64,000 nucleotides of DNA from Salsipaludibacter albus (GTDB lineage: Bacteria > Actinomycetota > Nitriliruptoria > Nitriliruptorales > Nitriliruptoraceae), in the NCBI RefSeq assembly GCF_019798055.1, contig NZ_JAHOPH010000001.1, positions 1-64,000 of the forward strand, read 5' to 3'. Below, one piece after another: positions 18,662-27,456 of the stretch (the stretch's first letter is position 1; each line of letters starts with the position of its first letter). The notes under the pieces are model-generated. The model was given only the letters and a program-made list of their open reading frames with translations. It was not told the DNA's origin and did not search any database. Made by a program: the position numbers and the translations under genes.

Positions 18662-18689
18662 CGTATACCCCCTCGGGGTATTGTTGCAA
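18662..18689 (-). promoter_or_regulatory. copZ operon promoter
   Basis: On the minus strand TTGCAA (18689-18684) and TATACG (18667-18662) are 16 bases apart. The CsoR-type palindrome lies inside the spacer and -10 box, so bound CsoR would block RNA polymerase. Confidence 0.55.
18665..18681. promoter_or_regulatory. CsoR-type copper operator
   Basis: ATACCCC-CTC-GGGGTAT, perfect 7-bp arms. G/C-tract palindromes flanked by TA are the known CsoR recognition pattern (GTATACCCCC type). It sits midway between the divergent copZ and csoR genes and overlaps both predicted promoters. For csoR, TTGCGA (18655-18660) and TATTGT (18679-18684) are a possible -35/-10 pair. Confidence 0.85.
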
Positions 18690-18719
18690 CACCGGATCGA
18701 CGATGCAGGGACCACGGCC

Positions 18720-19052
18720 ATGACCACCTCCACCACTCCGCCCACCGAGCACCGGTCCGACGAGGACAGCCACCACCACCCACCCGGCTACCTCGGGGAC
18801 AAGGCCAAGGTGCTCGCCCGCCTCCGGCGCGTCGAGGGACAGGTCCGGGGACTGCAACGAATGGTCGACGAGGACACCTACTGCATCGACGTCCTCACCC
18901 AGGTCTCCGCCGCGACCAAGGCGCTCGAGAACGTCGCGCTCCTCCTGCTCGACGACCACGTGCGCCACTGTGTCGCCGACGACGTCCGCTCGGGGTCCAC
19001 CGAGAAGGTCGACGAGGCGATGCAGGCGATCACCCGCCTCGTCAAGTCCTGA
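18720..19052 (+). CDS. csoR: Copper-sensing transcriptional repressor CsoR
   Basis: 110 aa, all helical DUF156 family. The Cu(I) ligands are all present and correctly spaced: C55 (in EDTYCIDVL), H80 and C84 (in DDHVRHCV), the same 25- and 4-residue intervals as the Mycobacterium enzyme. The N-terminus is His-rich (DSHHHPPG). Apo-CsoR binds its operator; Cu(I) releases it. It diverges from copZ-copA-copB-cytochrome c over a shared operator, so it represses both sides. Confidence 0.93.
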   Translation: MTTSTTPPTEHRSDEDSHHHPPGYLGDKAKVLARLRRVEGQVRGLQRMVDEDTYCIDVLTQVSAATKALENVALLLLDDHVRHCVADDVRSGSTEKVDEAMQAITRLVKS

Positions 19053-19159
19053 CCCTCCCGGTCGGACGAGCCCACGTGTCCTTCGGCGGTGACCAGACGC
19101 AATACCCTGTGCGTCCGGGATCCGGCGCTGCCACCTCCTCCTCCACCTCGAGGTCATCC

Positions 19160-19759
19160 ATGCGCACCATCACCGACCACCTCGCCACCGTCGACGGCGT
19201 GAGCCCGTCGCTCGCCTCCGAGCTCGCCGACGCCTTCCCGACGTGGAAGGACCTGACCGCCGCCAGCACCGACGACCTGCGTGCCGTCAAGGGCGTCGGT
19301 CCCGTCCTGGCCACGCGCATCCAGGCCGCCGCCGTCGAGGCCAGCCCCAAGACGGCCGCCAAGACCCGCACCGACGAGGCTGCCGCCGCCACGCGCACGG
19401 CCGCCTCGGCCACGGGGACCCGCGCGAAGCAGGCGACCTCGAAGGTCGCGGCACGCGCCGACCGGTCCGCCACGGCGGCCAAGGCCGCCGCCAGTCGAGC
19501 CGGCGAGACGGCGACCGACACCCTCGACGAGGCCACCGACCGGGTCGCCACGACGTCCGAGCGTGCCGGGGACGCCACGGCGCGCGCCGATCGCGACTTC
19601 GCCGACGCGGTCGAGCGACGCCAGTTCGGCCCGATCACCCTGCCGGCCGACCTCCCCTGGCCCGTCAACTTCGCCCTGGACACCACCGAGACCGTCGTCG
19701 GCTTCGGGCTCAAGGTGAGCTCCGGGGTGCTCCACACCGTCGGCCGCAAGCTGCGCTGA
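19160..19759 (+). CDS. Helix-hairpin-helix protein with Ala-rich coiled tail
   Basis: 199 aa. Residues 5-60 are a helix-hairpin-helix repeat pair (LATVDGVSPSLASELADAF, LRAVKGVGPVLATRIQAAA), a DNA-binding fold. About 90 residues of Ala/Thr/Arg/Asp-rich low-complexity helix follow, then a conserved-looking end RRQFGPITLPADLPWPVNFALDTTETVVGFGLKVSSGVL. ATG 19160 is preceded by CTCGAGGTCATCC (GAGG). It could be a nucleoid-associated protein; the C-terminal block resembles phasin-like membrane-surface segments and is unexplained. It precedes dsbB by 24 bases. Confidence 0.7.
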   Translation: MRTITDHLATVDGVSPSLASELADAFPTWKDLTAASTDDLRAVKGVGPVLATRIQAAAVEASPKTAAKTRTDEAAAATRTAASATGTRAKQATSKVAARADRSATAAKAAASRAGETATDTLDEATDRVATTSERAGDATARADRDFADAVERRQFGPITLPADLPWPVNFALDTTETVVGFGLKVSSGVLHTVGRKLR

Positions 19760-19783
19760 CCCGCACGCCGTCCTCGAGGACCG

Positions 19784-20326
19784 ATGAACGCGCCCGACTT
19801 CGCCAACGCGATGGCCGTCCTGGCCATCGCGGCCGCACTGATGGCGATCGCCGTCGTGGTCCAGCGGCTCCGGGGGCGGCCCCTCCTGGACGCCCACACG
19901 TCACTGGTGGTCGCTGCCGCGATCGCGGTGGGCGCGACCGCCGGATCGCTCGTCATGAGCGACGTGTTCCACTTCGAACCCTGCCTGCTGTGCTGGTGGC
20001 AGCGCATCCTGATGTACTCCTCGGCGATCGTGCTGACGCTGGCGGCGGTGAGGCGCGACCTGTCGGTGCGCCCCTACGTCCTGGCCCTGGCAGCCCCGGG
20101 GGCCGCGATCGGGGCCTGGCAGCTGCTGACCCAGCGGATCCCGACGCTGACCGGCTCGAACTCCTGCGATCCCGACAATCCCTGCTCGCTCATCTGGGTC
20201 GAGGGACTCGGGTTCGCGACGATCCCTACCATGGCGTGCATCGCCTTCATCGCGATCGTCGCCATCCTGGCAGCCGCTCCCTCCGAACCACTGGCCGACA
20301 CGACCGACGCGCCGGTCCGGCGCTGA
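19784..20326 (+). CDS. DsbB/BdbC-type disulfide oxidoreductase
   Basis: 180 aa, four to five membrane helices. The quinone-coupled pair is PCLLCWWQR (C67, C70), and a second pair C128/C134 lies in the loop SNSCDPDNPCS. Both pairs are in the expected outer loops. It would reoxidise an extracytoplasmic thiol oxidase using the quinone pool, and the thioredoxin-like protein encoded next (26 bases on) is the evident partner. Confidence 0.9.
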   Translation: MNAPDFANAMAVLAIAAALMAIAVVVQRLRGRPLLDAHTSLVVAAAIAVGATAGSLVMSDVFHFEPCLLCWWQRILMYSSAIVLTLAAVRRDLSVRPYVLALAAPGAAIGAWQLLTQRIPTLTGSNSCDPDNPCSLIWVEGLGFATIPTMACIAFIAIVAILAAAPSEPLADTTDAPVRR

Positions 20327-20351
20327 CCCGCCCGTCACGAGGAACCACACC

Positions 20352-21098
20352 ATGAGCAACGAGACCCGCCCCGTCAAGGGCCGCTCCGGCCAGACACGAC
20401 GTGCGGCCGAACCGACCAAGAAGTCCTCCTCCGGCCTCGACCTGACCACCCTGATGGGCATCGGCGTGATCGTGGCCGTCATCGGGCTCGCCGCCTACTT
20501 CGTGTTCGGCTCGGGTGGCAACACGCCTGCCGCCAACGCCGTCCAGGAGTCGGCCGACGTCACCGTCGAGGGCGAGGCCCTGCCCCAGTTCAACGCGCAG
20601 AACCCCGGCGAGGACCAGGCACTGGGCATGGCGGCGCCCCAGGTCACCGGCGAAGACTTCGCGGCCGACGAGGTCACGCTGCTCACCGAGGGCGAGGCCA
20701 ACATCCTCGTCTTCCTCGCACACTGGTGCCCGCACTGCCAGGCCGAGACCCCGCTGCTGGTCGACGAGTGGTCCTCGGGCCTGCCCGACAACGTCAACGT
20801 CACCGCCGTCGTGACCGCCCAGGACGCCAACCAGCCGAACTACCCCCCGTCGACGTGGCTCGACCGCGAGGACTGGACCCACCCGGTCATCCTCGACAGC
20901 GAGGCCAACGACATCGCGGGGGCCTACGGCCTGACCAGCTACCCGTTCTTCGTCGTCACCGACGCCGAGGGCAACGTGGTGGCCCGCACCTCCGGTGAGC
21001 TCGGTCGCGAACAGATCCAGAACCTGGTGGATGTCGCCGAGGGGGCCGCCGACGCCTCCACCGTCCAGACCGACGAGGACTCCAGCGACGTCGAGTGA
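20352..21098 (+). CDS. Membrane-anchored thioredoxin-like (TlpA/DsbA-like) protein
   Basis: 248 aa. One N-terminal membrane helix (residues ~33-53) anchors an outer thioredoxin domain with the active site WCPHC (C126, C129) and a cis-Pro in TSYPFFVV. The WCPHC dithiol resembles that of oxidising DsbA-type proteins. Paired with DsbB, it most likely introduces disulfides into exported proteins. A strong terminator follows the gene. Confidence 0.88.
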   Translation: MSNETRPVKGRSGQTRRAAEPTKKSSSGLDLTTLMGIGVIVAVIGLAAYFVFGSGGNTPAANAVQESADVTVEGEALPQFNAQNPGEDQALGMAAPQVTGEDFAADEVTLLTEGEANILVFLAHWCPHCQAETPLLVDEWSSGLPDNVNVTAVVTAQDANQPNYPPSTWLDREDWTHPVILDSEANDIAGAYGLTSYPFFVVTDAEGNVVARTSGELGREQIQNLVDVAEGAADASTVQTDEDSSDVE

Positions 21099-21124
21099 CC
21101 ATCGGCGGTCGCCACTCCCACACC

Positions 21125-21155
21125 ACGAGGCCCGGTCCACGCGACCGGGCCTCGT
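21125..21155 (+). terminator. Intrinsic hairpin terminator after the disulfide operon
   Basis: A 13-bp perfect stem, ACGAGGCCCGGTC / GACCGGGCCTCGT, with a 5-base loop, 27 bases after the thioredoxin gene stop. There is no U tract, as usual for high-GC actinobacteria. Confidence 0.8.
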
Positions 21156-21230
21156 CGCGTCGGAGCCGGCCGGCCGGACGACCAGCGTCCCATCTGCCAG
21201 AGCGCCCGGCGCGTACGATCACGTGAAGCC

Positions 21231-23225
21231 GTGGGCGCGCCCGTCGCGACCGCATCGCCGACGTCCGGCGGGCCCCCGGCCGACGCCCCGAGCCCCTTCC
21301 GATCCTCGCATGCTGGCCCCGCCGTGTCCGACACCACCCCTCGCCTGCTGGCGCGACAGCCGACCTCGTTCGGTCACCGGCCGGGGCTCGACGGTGTCCG
21401 CGCACTGGCGGTGGTCGCGGTCCTGCTCTACCACGGCGGCGTGTCCTGGATGCCCGGCGGCTTCCTGGGTGTCGAGGTCTTCTTCGTCCTGAGCGGCTAC
21501 CTGATCACGTCGCTCCTGCTGGCCGAGTTCGCCCGTGACGCAGGGATCTCGCTGCGTTCGTTCTGGATCCGCCGTGCGCGACGGCTGCTGCCCGCCGCCT
21601 GGGCCCTGCTGGCAGGCGTCTTCGTGCTGGTGCTGTTCCACCCTGCGGAGATCGCGCGGTTCTTCCGCGAGCTGCCATCGGCACTGTCCTACGTCTACAA
21701 CTGGTTCCTGGTCCTCAGCGAGCAGTCCTACTTCGCCTCGATGGGGCGCCCGTCGCCGCTGCGCCACCTGTGGTCACTGGCCGTCGAAGAGCAGTTCTAC
21801 CTCGTGTGGCCGATCATGGCCCTGGTGGCGTTGCGCAGTGGCGGTCGCCGGCGACTGCTGGCGCTGAGCGTCGTCGGCGCCCTCGTCTCGCTGTTCATCA
21901 CCCTGGTCCTGTACGTGCCCGGTGCCGACCCGTCCAGGATCTACTTCGGCACCGACACCCGCGCCGCAGGTCTCCTGCTCGGAGCGGCGGGGGCCGTGCT
22001 GTGGCACCCCTCGCGCCCGATCTCCGGCCTGCACCGCGTCGCACTGACCCGGGTCGGCATGGTCGCACTCGGCCTGCTCGGCGTGGCGTTCTGGCAGGTC
22101 GACGAGTTCGGTTCGTTCCTGTACCGCGGCGGGCTGTTCCTGGTCTCGATCGCGTCGTTGTTGCTGGTCGTCGCCGCAGCGGACCCCGACAACGTGGTCG
22201 CCCGGGCGCTGTCGACCCGCCCCCTGCAGTGGCTGGGGTCGCGGTCCTACGCGCTGTACCTGTGGCACTGGCCGGTCATGGTCTTCACCCGGCCCCAGGT
22301 CGACGTCGCACTCGACGGGTGGCGGCTGCTGGCGCTGCAACTCGTCCTGTCTGGCGTCCTGGCCGAGGCCAGCCACCGCCTGGTCGAGACCAGGTTCCGC
22401 CGCGTGCACCGCCGCCATCCGCAGGTCGACGCCACTCCACGCGTCCCGGTCGGCCGGCGCCGCGCCGTGGTGGCGGGCGGGTTCGCCACGGTCGCCCTGG
22501 CCGCGATCGGACTGCTGGTGGTCCCCATGGTGGACCCCGTCGCCGAGGACGCCTCCGCACTGGCGATGGCCAGCGCCCAGGACGATCGCGCTCCCGGACC
22601 GACGACCGACGACCCCGCCCCGGCGCCCAGCCTGTCGCCCGACGACCCGACGCCTCGCAGCGCCACCACGGCCGACGACGCGAGCCCCGACCCGACCGAG
22701 GCCGCCGGCGCGCCGTCGCCCAGCGCCGCGCCGGTCGAGGAACGTGCTGAGGACGACGCCGAGGAGCAGGTGTCGGCCTTCGGCGACAGCGTGATGGCCG
22801 GCGCCGTCCCCGAGATCGAGGACGCGATCGACGGTGCGGTGGTGGACGCCGACGTCGGGCGGACCAGTGACCAACTGGTCGACCTGGTGGCGGCACGGGC
22901 GGACGCAGGTGACCTGGCACCCACCGTGGTCATCCACTCCGGCAGCAACGGCCCCCTACCGAAGGGGTTCGTGGACCGGGTGATGGACGTGACCGGACCG
23001 GACCGCCGGGTGCTCTTCGTCAACGTCCGGGTGCCCCTGCGCTGGCAGGACCAGGTCAACAGGGCCCTGGCCAGCGGTGTCGCGAACCACGACAACGCCA
23101 CACTCGTGGACTGGTACGGCACCAGCAGTGGACACGCCGAGTGGTTCACCCCCGACGGGGTGCACATCATCGACCGACCCGGCGCCGACCAGTTCGCGGC
23201 GATGCTGGTGGCGGCCGTCGCCTGA
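21231..23225 (+). CDS. Acyltransferase family 3 membrane protein with C-terminal SGNH domain
   Basis: 664 aa from GTG 21231; GTG 21324 (SDTTPRLLARQ) would also fit and loses no domain. Residues ~45-400 are an acyltransferase-3 domain: GLDGVRALAVVAVLLYHGG with the catalytic His, GVEVFFVLSGYLITSLLL, and about ten membrane helices. A Pro/Thr/Asp-rich linker follows, then an SGNH-hydrolase-like domain starting FGDSVMAGAVP and ending GHAEWFTPDGVHI (Asp/His of the triad). The OafA type transfers acyl groups to cell-wall or exported glycans. A TACGAT -10 box at 21214 suggests its own promoter. Confidence 0.88.
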   Translation: MGAPVATASPTSGGPPADAPSPFRSSHAGPAVSDTTPRLLARQPTSFGHRPGLDGVRALAVVAVLLYHGGVSWMPGGFLGVEVFFVLSGYLITSLLLAEFARDAGISLRSFWIRRARRLLPAAWALLAGVFVLVLFHPAEIARFFRELPSALSYVYNWFLVLSEQSYFASMGRPSPLRHLWSLAVEEQFYLVWPIMALVALRSGGRRRLLALSVVGALVSLFITLVLYVPGADPSRIYFGTDTRAAGLLLGAAGAVLWHPSRPISGLHRVALTRVGMVALGLLGVAFWQVDEFGSFLYRGGLFLVSIASLLLVVAAADPDNVVARALSTRPLQWLGSRSYALYLWHWPVMVFTRPQVDVALDGWRLLALQLVLSGVLAEASHRLVETRFRRVHRRHPQVDATPRVPVGRRRAVVAGGFATVALAAIGLLVVPMVDPVAEDASALAMASAQDDRAPGPTTDDPAPAPSLSPDDPTPRSATTADDASPDPTEAAGAPSPSAAPVEERAEDDAEEQVSAFGDSVMAGAVPEIEDAIDGAVVDADVGRTSDQLVDLVAARADAGDLAPTVVIHSGSNGPLPKGFVDRVMDVTGPDRRVLFVNVRVPLRWQDQVNRALASGVANHDNATLVDWYGTSSGHAEWFTPDGVHIIDRPGADQFAAMLVAAVA

Positions 23226-23268
23226 CCCGGTCGGACGGCCAGGGATGGACCCGTCGGCCGCGAACGGG

Positions 23269-24189
23269 TCAGGCCGGCGCGAGACAGTCGTCGCAGGCAT
23301 CGCCGGCGTGGTCCGGCGGGTCCAGTTGCACGGTGGCATGGCCGATGCCGTGCCGGTCCCGCAGGATGTCCTGGGCGTCGTGCAGCACGTCGTGGGACGC
23401 CCCGACGTGGGCCAGCGACAGGTGCACGGAGGCCACCTCCATGCCCGACGTCAGGGTCCACACGTGCAGGTCGTGCACGCCGACCACGTCGTCGATCCCG
23501 GCCAGGTCGCGCGTGACCGCCGGCATGTCCACGTGCTCGGGGGCTGCCTGGACCAGGACCCGGAGCGCCTTGCGACCCAGCATCCACGTCCGGGGAAGCA
23601 CGAACAGGCCGATCGCGATCCCGAACAGCGGGTCGACGAGGGTGAAGTCGGTGAACACCAGGACGAGTCCGGTGACCACGGCGGCCAGCGATCCCAGCAG
23701 GTCCGCCAGCACCTCGAGGTAGGCACCCTCGAGGTTGAGCGACTCGCGACTGCCGGCATGGAGCAGTCGGAACACGACCAGGTTGACCACCAGCCCCCCG
23801 AGGGCCACCCAGAGCACGGTGCCGCCGGAAAGCTCGGGCGGGTCGAGCAGGCGGCTGACCGCCTCGACGAGCACCCAGATCGCCACGCCGAACAGCAGGA
23901 CCGCGTTGGCCAGCGCTGCGAGGATCTCCAGTCGGTACAGCCCGAAGGTCCGCTGGTCGCTGCGTGACCCACCCATCGCGACCTGGATCGCCGCCAGGGC
24001 CATGCCCAGTCCCAGCACGTCGGTCAGCATGTGGCCGGCGTCCGACAGCAGGGCCAGTGACCCGGTCAGCAGGCCCGCCACCAGCTCCACGACGAAGAAC
24101 GCCAGCAGCAGCGCGAGCGACCACACCAGGGCACGGCGGTGCCGGCCGCCGGCGCTGACCGGCGGCGCGTGCTGGTGGTCACGACTCAT
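23269..24189 (-). CDS. Cation diffusion facilitator (zinc-type) exporter
   Basis: 306 aa. Six membrane helices, with the metal-site motifs SDAGHMLTDVLGLGMAL in helix 2 and LEVLADLLGSLAAVV in helix 5 (H..D and D ligands), and a cytoplasmic domain VHDLHVWTLTSGMEVASVHL. A His-containing start (SRDHQHAPP) and a Cys-rich end (CDDCLAPA) are extra possible metal ligands. Exports Zn(II) or similar ions in exchange for protons. Start ATG 24189. Confidence 0.92.
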   Translation of the reverse strand: MSRDHQHAPPVSAGGRHRRALVWSLALLLAFFVVELVAGLLTGSLALLSDAGHMLTDVLGLGMALAAIQVAMGGSRSDQRTFGLYRLEILAALANAVLLFGVAIWVLVEAVSRLLDPPELSGGTVLWVALGGLVVNLVVFRLLHAGSRESLNLEGAYLEVLADLLGSLAAVVTGLVLVFTDFTLVDPLFGIAIGLFVLPRTWMLGRKALRVLVQAAPEHVDMPAVTRDLAGIDDVVGVHDLHVWTLTSGMEVASVHLSLAHVGASHDVLHDAQDILRDRHGIGHATVQLDPPDHAGDACDDCLAPA

Positions 24190-24354
24190 GGGACGTCGTC
24201 CTGTGACGGCGATGGGACAGGGCGCCATCGTAGCCCTTCGAGCCCCCCGCCCCGGAGGACCGATTCGGTCGAATTCCGGTGATCGAGCCCGATCAGGAAC
24301 GATTCTCACAACCAGTTGCACACCGGTTCGTGACGTACCGACCCGCCGCGACGG

Positions 24355-24693
24355 TCAGCCCGGCACGAGGCCGCGGATCGCCTCCAGCAGGGCGTCGGTC
24401 CATGCCCGATCGTGGTCGGTCAGGGGCGGGTCGATGCGATGGCGGCGAGCACGGGTCCAGTGGAACAGGCAGGCACGGAGCAGGTCCACGTCCCCGGGCA
24501 GGTCACCGTGGTCCTGCCATGCGGCATGCACCGACTCCACCCGCGGACCCAGGACGTGCGGTCCCCCACCCCAGGCGTAGCCGTTGAAGGTCTCGCCGAA
24601 GGCCGCCACCTCGTCCACGCCCGTCCCGTCGGCTGCCACGCCGGCCGGCACGTCGACGCGACGCAGGTCGATGCTGGCGATGCGCGTGACCAC
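24355..24693 (-). CDS. Small protein of unknown function
   Basis: 112 aa from GTG 24693, with GGAG seven bases before it. Not recognised. Acidic-aromatic protein with FNGYAWGGGPHVLGP and CLFHWTRARRHRIDPPLTDHDRAWTDALLEAIRGLV at the end; no signal or membrane helix. It lies opposite and just upstream of the tRNA-Arg gene, with the CDF exporter gene 165 bases downstream. Good ribosome binding site and coding-like codon use support it as real. Confidence 0.55.
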   Translation of the reverse strand: MVTRIASIDLRRVDVPAGVAADGTGVDEVAAFGETFNGYAWGGGPHVLGPRVESVHAAWQDHGDLPGDVDLLRACLFHWTRARRHRIDPPLTDHDRAWTDALLEAIRGLVPG

Positions 24694-24752
24694 GACCACT
24701 CCGGTCCGTCGGTGGACGGCCCACGGTACGGCTCCGACGCGGGTCGCCGACC

Positions 24753-24780
24753 GTTGCCCGGTCCTGCCCGGCGTTACGAT
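24753..24780 (+). promoter_or_regulatory. Promoter of tRNA-Arg
   Basis: GTTGCC (24753-24758) and TACGAT (24775-24780) are 16 bases apart, and the -10 box is 40 bases before the mature tRNA. The -35 match is weak. Confidence 0.4.
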
Positions 24781-24819
24781 TCCCGGGACACCGGCCGCCC
24801 GCTCCCGGGCGACGCCGTG

Positions 24820-24891
24820 GCCCCCGTAGCTCAGTGGACAGAGCGTCGGTTTCCTAAACCGAGCGCGCAGGTTCGATTCCTGCCGGGGGCG
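24820..24891 (+). tRNA. tRNA-Arg (anticodon CCT)
   Basis: 72 bases fold into a full cloverleaf: acceptor GCCCCCG/CGGGGGC, D-stem GCTC/GAGC, anticodon stem TCGGT/ACCGA with loop TTCCTAA (anticodon CCT at 24853-24855), a 4-base variable loop, T-stem GCAGG/CCTGC with TTCGATT, and discriminator G. CCA is not encoded. It reads AGG codons, rare in this genome. Confidence 0.97.
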
Positions 24892-24908
24892 CCGTCGTGG
24901 ACGGGCCG

Positions 24909-26288
24909 TCACCTGTCCGGGTCGCCCCAGTCGCCGGACCGCCCGCCCGGCACCGCACCCGCAGGTGCGTAGGGGTGCCGCGTGAGGGCGAACGATCCCA
25001 GGTCGAGGTGGCTGACCCGACCGTCGTCGTCGCGCACGACCCGGGCCGGCTCCCCGTCCCAGTAGCCGCCACGACCGATCCAGCGCTCGTCCGCCACGTG
25101 GTCGAGGACGGTGTCCCGGGTGGCCTGGCCGAGGTCGACGACCAGCCGCCCGCCGGCCTCCGCCCGCACGGTCAGCGGCCGGGGCCCCCAGTACCAGGTG
25201 CCCACGAGGTCGCCGACGAGCTCGTCGACCGGTGTCGTGTCGGACTGCGCCGTCCACGTCGGTCCGGTGCGTGGGACGACGGATCGCGCCAGGCGCACCA
25301 GGTCGGTCGCGAGCTCGCCGTCGAAGCCGTGGGTCGCGTTGCCGAGCACGACCACGCCGGCGTGGTCGTCGCGGTCCACGAACAGCGTGGCCACGAACCC
25401 GGGGATCGAACCACCGTGGCCCACCATGGTCCGGCCGTCCCGGTGCACCACCTGCAGGCCGAGACCGTGTGCGAGCGGCGGGTCCAGCAGCGCGACCGTC
25501 CGGGGACGGGCCATCTCGGCGAGCGTCGCCGGGGCGAGCACGTCCGGGTCCGGGTCGGCGAGGAACGCACACCACCGACCGAGGTCCGCGACGGTCGACC
25601 AGGACTGGCCGGCGGGGGCCATGGCGCCGGTGTCGACGTCCGGCTCCTCCAACAGCACCTCGCGATGGGGGTGCACGGCCAGCGGTCGGGCGGACGGATC
25701 GGACCGCATCCTGGTGGTGCGGTCCATGCCCAGGGGTGCCAGCAGGCGGTCGGCCAACAGCTCGTCCCACGACCGACCCGACCGGGTCGCCAGGACCCGT
25801 CCCAACACCGCGTACCCGACGTTGGAGTAGTGGAAGGTCCCGCGTGGCGCCGGGCAGGAACCGGCCGCGAGCAGGTCGGGGAGCAACTCGTCCCACGACC
25901 GCCCGGGAGCCCGCTCCCACCACGGTGGAGCCGGCTCGGCACGCAGCCCCGAGCCGTGGCACAGCAGCTCGGCCAGGCGCAGGTCGCCGACCGGGTGCCC
26001 GTCGAGGTCCCCCAGGTGGTCACCGACCGGGTCGTCCAGGTCCAGACCACCGGCGTCGCGCTCCTGCAGGACGAGCACCGCGGTGAAGGTCTTGGTGATC
26101 GACCCGATGCGATAGGCAGTGGTCTCGTCGGGCGCGGCCCCGCCCGGCCGACCGTCGACGTGGCCGGCGCCGCCGGCCCACGCCAGGTGGCCGTCCAGGA
26201 CGACCCCGGCCGCCAACGAGGGCACGCGTGCGTCACGCTGGGCCCGGGCGAGCCGGGCGTCCAGTCGGCGCATCGGGTCGGGCTCCAT
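24909..26288 (-). CDS. Serine hydrolase, class C beta-lactamase-like
   Basis: 459 aa. The catalytic SxxK is SITK (S63, K66) in YRIGSITKTFTAVLVL; YSN lies in HYSNVGYAVLG and the third motif is HGG in MVGHGGSIPGF. About 100 C-terminal residues form a beta-rich extension typical of D-aminopeptidase/esterase-like members. No signal peptide is seen, so it is probably cytoplasmic and an esterase or peptidase, not a true beta-lactamase. It is 8 bases downstream of the YihY gene and likely co-transcribed. Confidence 0.88.
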   Translation of the reverse strand: MEPDPMRRLDARLARAQRDARVPSLAAGVVLDGHLAWAGGAGHVDGRPGGAAPDETTAYRIGSITKTFTAVLVLQERDAGGLDLDDPVGDHLGDLDGHPVGDLRLAELLCHGSGLRAEPAPPWWERAPGRSWDELLPDLLAAGSCPAPRGTFHYSNVGYAVLGRVLATRSGRSWDELLADRLLAPLGMDRTTRMRSDPSARPLAVHPHREVLLEEPDVDTGAMAPAGQSWSTVADLGRWCAFLADPDPDVLAPATLAEMARPRTVALLDPPLAHGLGLQVVHRDGRTMVGHGGSIPGFVATLFVDRDDHAGVVVLGNATHGFDGELATDLVRLARSVVPRTGPTWTAQSDTTPVDELVGDLVGTWYWGPRPLTVRAEAGGRLVVDLGQATRDTVLDHVADERWIGRGGYWDGEPARVVRDDDGRVSHLDLGSFALTRHPYAPAGAVPGGRSGDWGDPDR

Positions 26289-26296
26289 GGCAGTCC

Positions 26297-27355
26297 TCAG
26301 GCGTCGACGGCAGAACCGGTGTCCACGGTGTCCGGCGCGGCCGAGGGAGGGTCACCGCGCCGATCGTCGGCCGTGTGGTCGTAGGGCCCGTCCGGGGTCG
26401 GCCACAGCTTCTCGATCTCGGCGTTGAACTCCGCGCCCAGGAGGACGGCGATCCCGCTGGCGTAGACCCACACCAGCAGGACCAGGGGTGCGGCCAGGCC
26501 CCGGAAGTCGCCCCCGGTGAACCCGGCGAACTCGGCCACGTACACGCGCACGGCGGCACTCGACCCGACCCACACGACGAAGGCCAGGACGGCTCCCGGC
26601 AGGTCGCGTCGCCACGGCGTCGTGAAGCCGGGCGCGACGTGGTAGAGCCAGGTCAGGGCGGACACCGCCAGCAGGGCGACCCCCGTCCAGTACAGCACCG
26701 GGAAGACCCTCGCCAGCCCCGGGTCGAGCCCGACGAGGGTGAGCAGGTCCCGGGCGACGTCGGGCCCGATCACCAGCAGCGGCAGCACGACCACGGCCGT
26801 GGCGATCCCCGCCAGGGTCATCGCCAAGGCGAGCCCACGTCGTCGCCACGCGGCGCGTTGTTCGGGGACGTCGTAGGCGATGACGACCGTGCGGAGCACC
26901 ACGTTGGTGGACCGCGAGGCCGACCACAGGGTCAGCACGATGCCCAGCGAGACGATGTCGCTGCGTCCGTCCCGCAGGAGTGCGGCGACCGGCCCCTCGA
27001 GCACCTGCGCGACCGTCTCCGGGGTGAGGAAGGTGCCCAGCGCATCGGTGATGGCCTCCTGCAGGGCAGCGACGTCGGCCTCCGGACGACCCTCGACGAC
27101 GAATCCGACCGAGCCGAGCACCACCAGCAGCAGGGGCGGCAGCGACAGCACGATGTAGAAGGCCATCTCGGCCGCCAGCCCGGGGACGCGGTCGTCGAAG
27201 GTGTCGACCACGGTGCGCACGACGAGACGACGCGCGTCGGCGAGACGACCGTCGGCATGCGGGTCGGGCAGCGCCCAGGTCTCCACGCGGCTCGCGACGT
27301 CAGGCACGGCCGGGCTCCGCGGGACGTGGCGAGGGTGGCGGCGACATGCGGTCAT
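26297..27355 (-). CDS. YihY/BrkB family membrane protein
   Basis: 352 aa with about six membrane helices. The family opening is recognisable (TFDDRVPGLAAEMAFYIVLSLPPLLLVVLGSVGF), as are the internal SLGIVLTLWSASRSTNVVLRTV and the late LLVWVYASGIAVLLGAEFNAEIE. Members were once called ribonuclease BN in error; the function is still unclear, perhaps transport. ATG 27355 is the longest start; initiation nearer VASRVETW is possible. Confidence 0.88.
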   Translation of the reverse strand: MTACRRHPRHVPRSPAVPDVASRVETWALPDPHADGRLADARRLVVRTVVDTFDDRVPGLAAEMAFYIVLSLPPLLLVVLGSVGFVVEGRPEADVAALQEAITDALGTFLTPETVAQVLEGPVAALLRDGRSDIVSLGIVLTLWSASRSTNVVLRTVVIAYDVPEQRAAWRRRGLALAMTLAGIATAVVVLPLLVIGPDVARDLLTLVGLDPGLARVFPVLYWTGVALLAVSALTWLYHVAPGFTTPWRRDLPGAVLAFVVWVGSSAAVRVYVAEFAGFTGGDFRGLAAPLVLLVWVYASGIAVLLGAEFNAEIEKLWPTPDGPYDHTADDRRGDPPSAAPDTVDTGSAVDA

Positions 27356-27456
27356 CGTAGGAGGCCGCGCCCTGTGCGAAACCCCGGCGTGCCCGGCCGA
27401 CCCCGACCGGCCTGTCGGTAGGGTCCGAACCGGACGCGATCCCGGAGGAGGTGGCC

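Noticed and set aside
24820-24891. tRNA-Arg as a possible integration site of a mobile island
   Set aside because: No integrase, no repeat of the tRNA 3' end and no composition change in the flanking genes.
24909-26288. True beta-lactamase resistance gene
   Set aside because: No signal peptide and the C-terminal extension fits esterase/aminopeptidase relatives better.
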